Assembly: GCA_946627575.1 (NCBI GenBank)
Contig: CAMOVS010000087.1
Location: forward strand, 1 to 6,168
Source of the DNA: an uncultured Lachnospiraceae bacterium
GTDB lineage: Bacteria; Bacillota; Clostridia; Lachnospirales; Lachnospiraceae
Length of the DNA: 6,168 bases
Direction of reading: 5' to 3'
Shown here: positions 5,207 through 6,168 of the stretch, piece after piece
How the letters are laid out: each line of letters starts with the position of its first letter
How positions within the stretch are numbered: position 1 is the first letter of the stretch
Translations under genes and position numbers: made by a program
Notes under the pieces: model-generated
What the model was told of the DNA's origin: nothing
Database searches by the model: none
What the model saw: only the letters and a program-made list of their open reading frames with translations

Positions 5207-5478
5207 TCCGCCTCACTTTTCTTCTCGAGAACCGTGTCGATATAATTCTCGAAGAGAACATCCAGAATCTCATCCCTCTCCACCTTCATAATCAGGCTTC
5301 TGGCATTCTGGTAGCTGGTTATGTAGGTCGGATCACCGGAGATGATATAGCCCACAATCTGGTACACAGGATTATATCCCTTTTCCTTCAAGGCTGCATA
5401 CACGTCACGGAGAATGGACGCTACATCATATTCCTGCTCTTTCACTACCTGGAAAAACTGTGTATTGTCTTTGCCCAT
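5203..5478 (-). CDS. ireB: IreB family regulatory phosphoprotein (UPF0297)
   Basis: This 91-residue soluble protein has the full family pattern: TQFF near the start, YDVASILRDVYAALKEKGYN (residues 17-36), QIVGYIISGDPTYI (40-53) and NARSLIMKVERDEILDVLF (58-76). In Enterococcus faecalis IreB is a substrate of the PASTA kinase IreK and lowers cephalosporin resistance. The threonines phosphorylated there lie near the N-terminus, and T6 here is the only N-terminal candidate. It is the first gene after a good promoter and has the best ribosome site in the window (AAGGAGGTT). It overlaps ruvX by 4 bp, the arrangement seen across Bacillota. A role in cell-envelope signalling is inferred from the family; the kinase itself is not in this window. 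Confidence 0.95.
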   Translation of the reverse strand: MGKDNTQFFQVVKEQEYDVASILRDVYAALKEKGYNPVYQIVGYIISGDPTYITSYQNARSLIMKVERDEILDVLFENYIDTVLEKKSEAE

Positions 5479-5481
5479 ATT

Positions 5482-5490
5482 AACCTCCTT
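5482..5490 (-). promoter_or_regulatory. ribosome binding site for ireB
   Basis: AAGGAGGTT on the minus strand is a near-complete match to the 16S rRNA anti-Shine-Dalgarno, 3 nt from the ATG at 5478 (AGGAGG core to ATG is 5 nt). It indicates strong initiation for the ireB-ruvX unit. Confidence 0.85.
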
Positions 5491-5513
5491 CTTCCGATAT
5501 ACAATTACATTTC

Positions 5514-5542
5514 ATTGTACTATGTCGGGAAATATTAATCAA
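5514..5542 (-). promoter_or_regulatory. sigma-A type promoter for ireB-ruvX-DUF1292
   Basis: TTGATT (5542-5537) and TACAAT (5519-5514) are separated by 17 bp, a good vegetative promoter. The -35 box overlaps the mtaB stop codon. Transcription would begin near 5507, giving a leader of about 30 nt before ireB. The -10 box is one arm of an inverted repeat, TACAAT/ATTGTA (5500-5519). Confidence 0.6.
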
Positions 5543-6168
5543 TAATTACTTTTCCCTCCAGCAGATTCTCGCTGACATATCCGGAAATAATCACGGAAAC
5601 AAGGGTATTCTGTCTTAAAGGCTCCCGGCCATCCTCAATTGCTATGGCAACCTTAACGTAGCGGCTGGTATAGCCCTGCATGTAAGGCCTGCCGTCGATT
5701 ATGACCTTTTCTTCCAGAAGAATCTCCTCCACTTTCCCGATCCAGAAGGCTTCATAATCCTTTTTCAGCTGACCTGCCAGTTCAATAAGTCTGGCTGAGC
5801 GGGCTGATTTCACGGTCTCCGGAATATGACCATCCATCTTCTGTGCCCGGGTCCCCTTTCGGACAGAGTATTTGAAAATGTGCATCTCATACAGACGGAT
5901 TTTCTTAAGGAAGGTCTCGGTCTGAGCAAACTCTTCCTCCGTCTCACCAACAAAGCCTGCTATCACATCCGTGGTGCAGGCCGGATGATCATAATAAGTT
6001 CTCAGAATCCTCAATGCCTCCTCATAGTCCCCGGTCGTATAATGTCGGTTCATTCTCTTAAGAGTGGCATCGCAGCCGCTCTGGAGAGACAGGTGGAAAT
6101 GAGGACACAGCTGGTCATACTTTGAGATCCTGCTGACGAACTCTTCCGTTATGATGCACGGCTCCAGG
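5535..6168 (-). CDS. mtaB: tRNA (N6-threonylcarbamoyladenosine(37)-C2)-methylthiotransferase MtaB, C-terminal half
   Basis: The last 210 codons are visible; the N-terminal MTTase domain and the radical-SAM CxxxCxxC motif lie beyond the right edge. The reading frame is open to the edge, so the gene does not start at the internal ATG near 6053. The first visible residues, LEPCIITEEFV, and then CPHFHLSLQSGCDATLKRMN (fragment residues 21-40), are characteristic of MtaB rather than MiaB. GFVGETEEEF (71-80) and FKYSVRKGTRAQKM (98-111) belong to the end of the radical-SAM barrel. A TRAM RNA-binding domain follows (about 145-206, including GYTSRYVKV). MtaB adds a methylthio group to t6A37 of tRNAs reading ANN codons, using two 4Fe-4S clusters. 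The usual GFPGET reads GFVGET here. The stop codon at 5537-5535 lies within the ireB promoter. Confidence 0.95.
   Translation of the reverse strand, partial: LEPCIITEEFVSRISKYDQLCPHFHLSLQSGCDATLKRMNRHYTTGDYEEALRILRTYYDHPACTTDVIAGFVGETEEEFAQTETFLKKIRLYEMHIFKYSVRKGTRAQKMDGHIPETVKSARSARLIELAGQLKKDYEAFWIGKVEEILLEEKVIIDGRPYMQGYTSRYVKVAIAIEDGREPLRQNTLVSVIISGYVSENLLEGKVIID

Noticed and set aside
5535..6053. A separate 172-residue gene starting at the ATG near 6053
   Set aside because: The frame stays open upstream to the window edge with conserved MtaB sequence (CPHFHLSLQSGC), so this ATG is internal.

Overview
The window is a piece of a Clostridia chromosome, most likely Lachnospiraceae. The evidence is moderate GC, strong AGGAGG-type ribosome binding sites, several GTG/TTG starts, and a conserved Bacillota gene neighbourhood (ireB-ruvX-DUF1292 ... 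mltG-like-trmR-U32) into which RNase J and a YlbF-family gene are inserted. All nine genes are on the minus strand, so the biological reading order runs from base 6168 down to base 1. The family-level assignment is an inference; I cannot name a species.

Layout in transcription order: the 3' part of mtaB (tRNA ms2t6A37 methylthiotransferase, cut by the right edge); a good promoter overlapping the mtaB stop codon; ireB and ruvX, overlapping by ATGA; a small acidic DUF1292 protein; a 438-bp non-coding gap; rnj (RNase J, TTG start); a YlbF/YmcA-family gene (GTG start); a short membrane protein carrying only the N-terminal, LysM-like part of MltG; trmR (GTG start); and a U32-family gene of the TrhP type, overlapping trmR by ATGA and cut by the left edge.

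The theme is RNA metabolism and housekeeping. MtaB modifies tRNA position 37. TrhP and TrmR are the hydroxylase-type and methyltransferase steps for 5-methoxyuridine at tRNA position 34. RNase J degrades and matures RNA, and YlbF-family proteins are known accessory factors of RNase Y-dependent RNA processing. RuvX (YqgF) has a nuclease fold linked to Holliday junctions and pre-16S rRNA. IreB is linked to PASTA-kinase cell-envelope signalling and the MltG-like protein to peptidoglycan.

The least ordinary stretch is the gap at 3953-4390. It contains an approximately 170-bp structured element (3998-4167) with imperfect 17-bp terminal inverted repeats, two exact copies of a 20-bp unit built on a palindrome, and a nested 74-nt hairpin. 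It lies about 45 bp upstream of the rnj start. It looks like a small dispersed intergenic repeat or a structured RNA leader; I cannot decide between these from one copy. No CRISPR array, tRNA, rRNA, insertion sequence or phage gene was seen.
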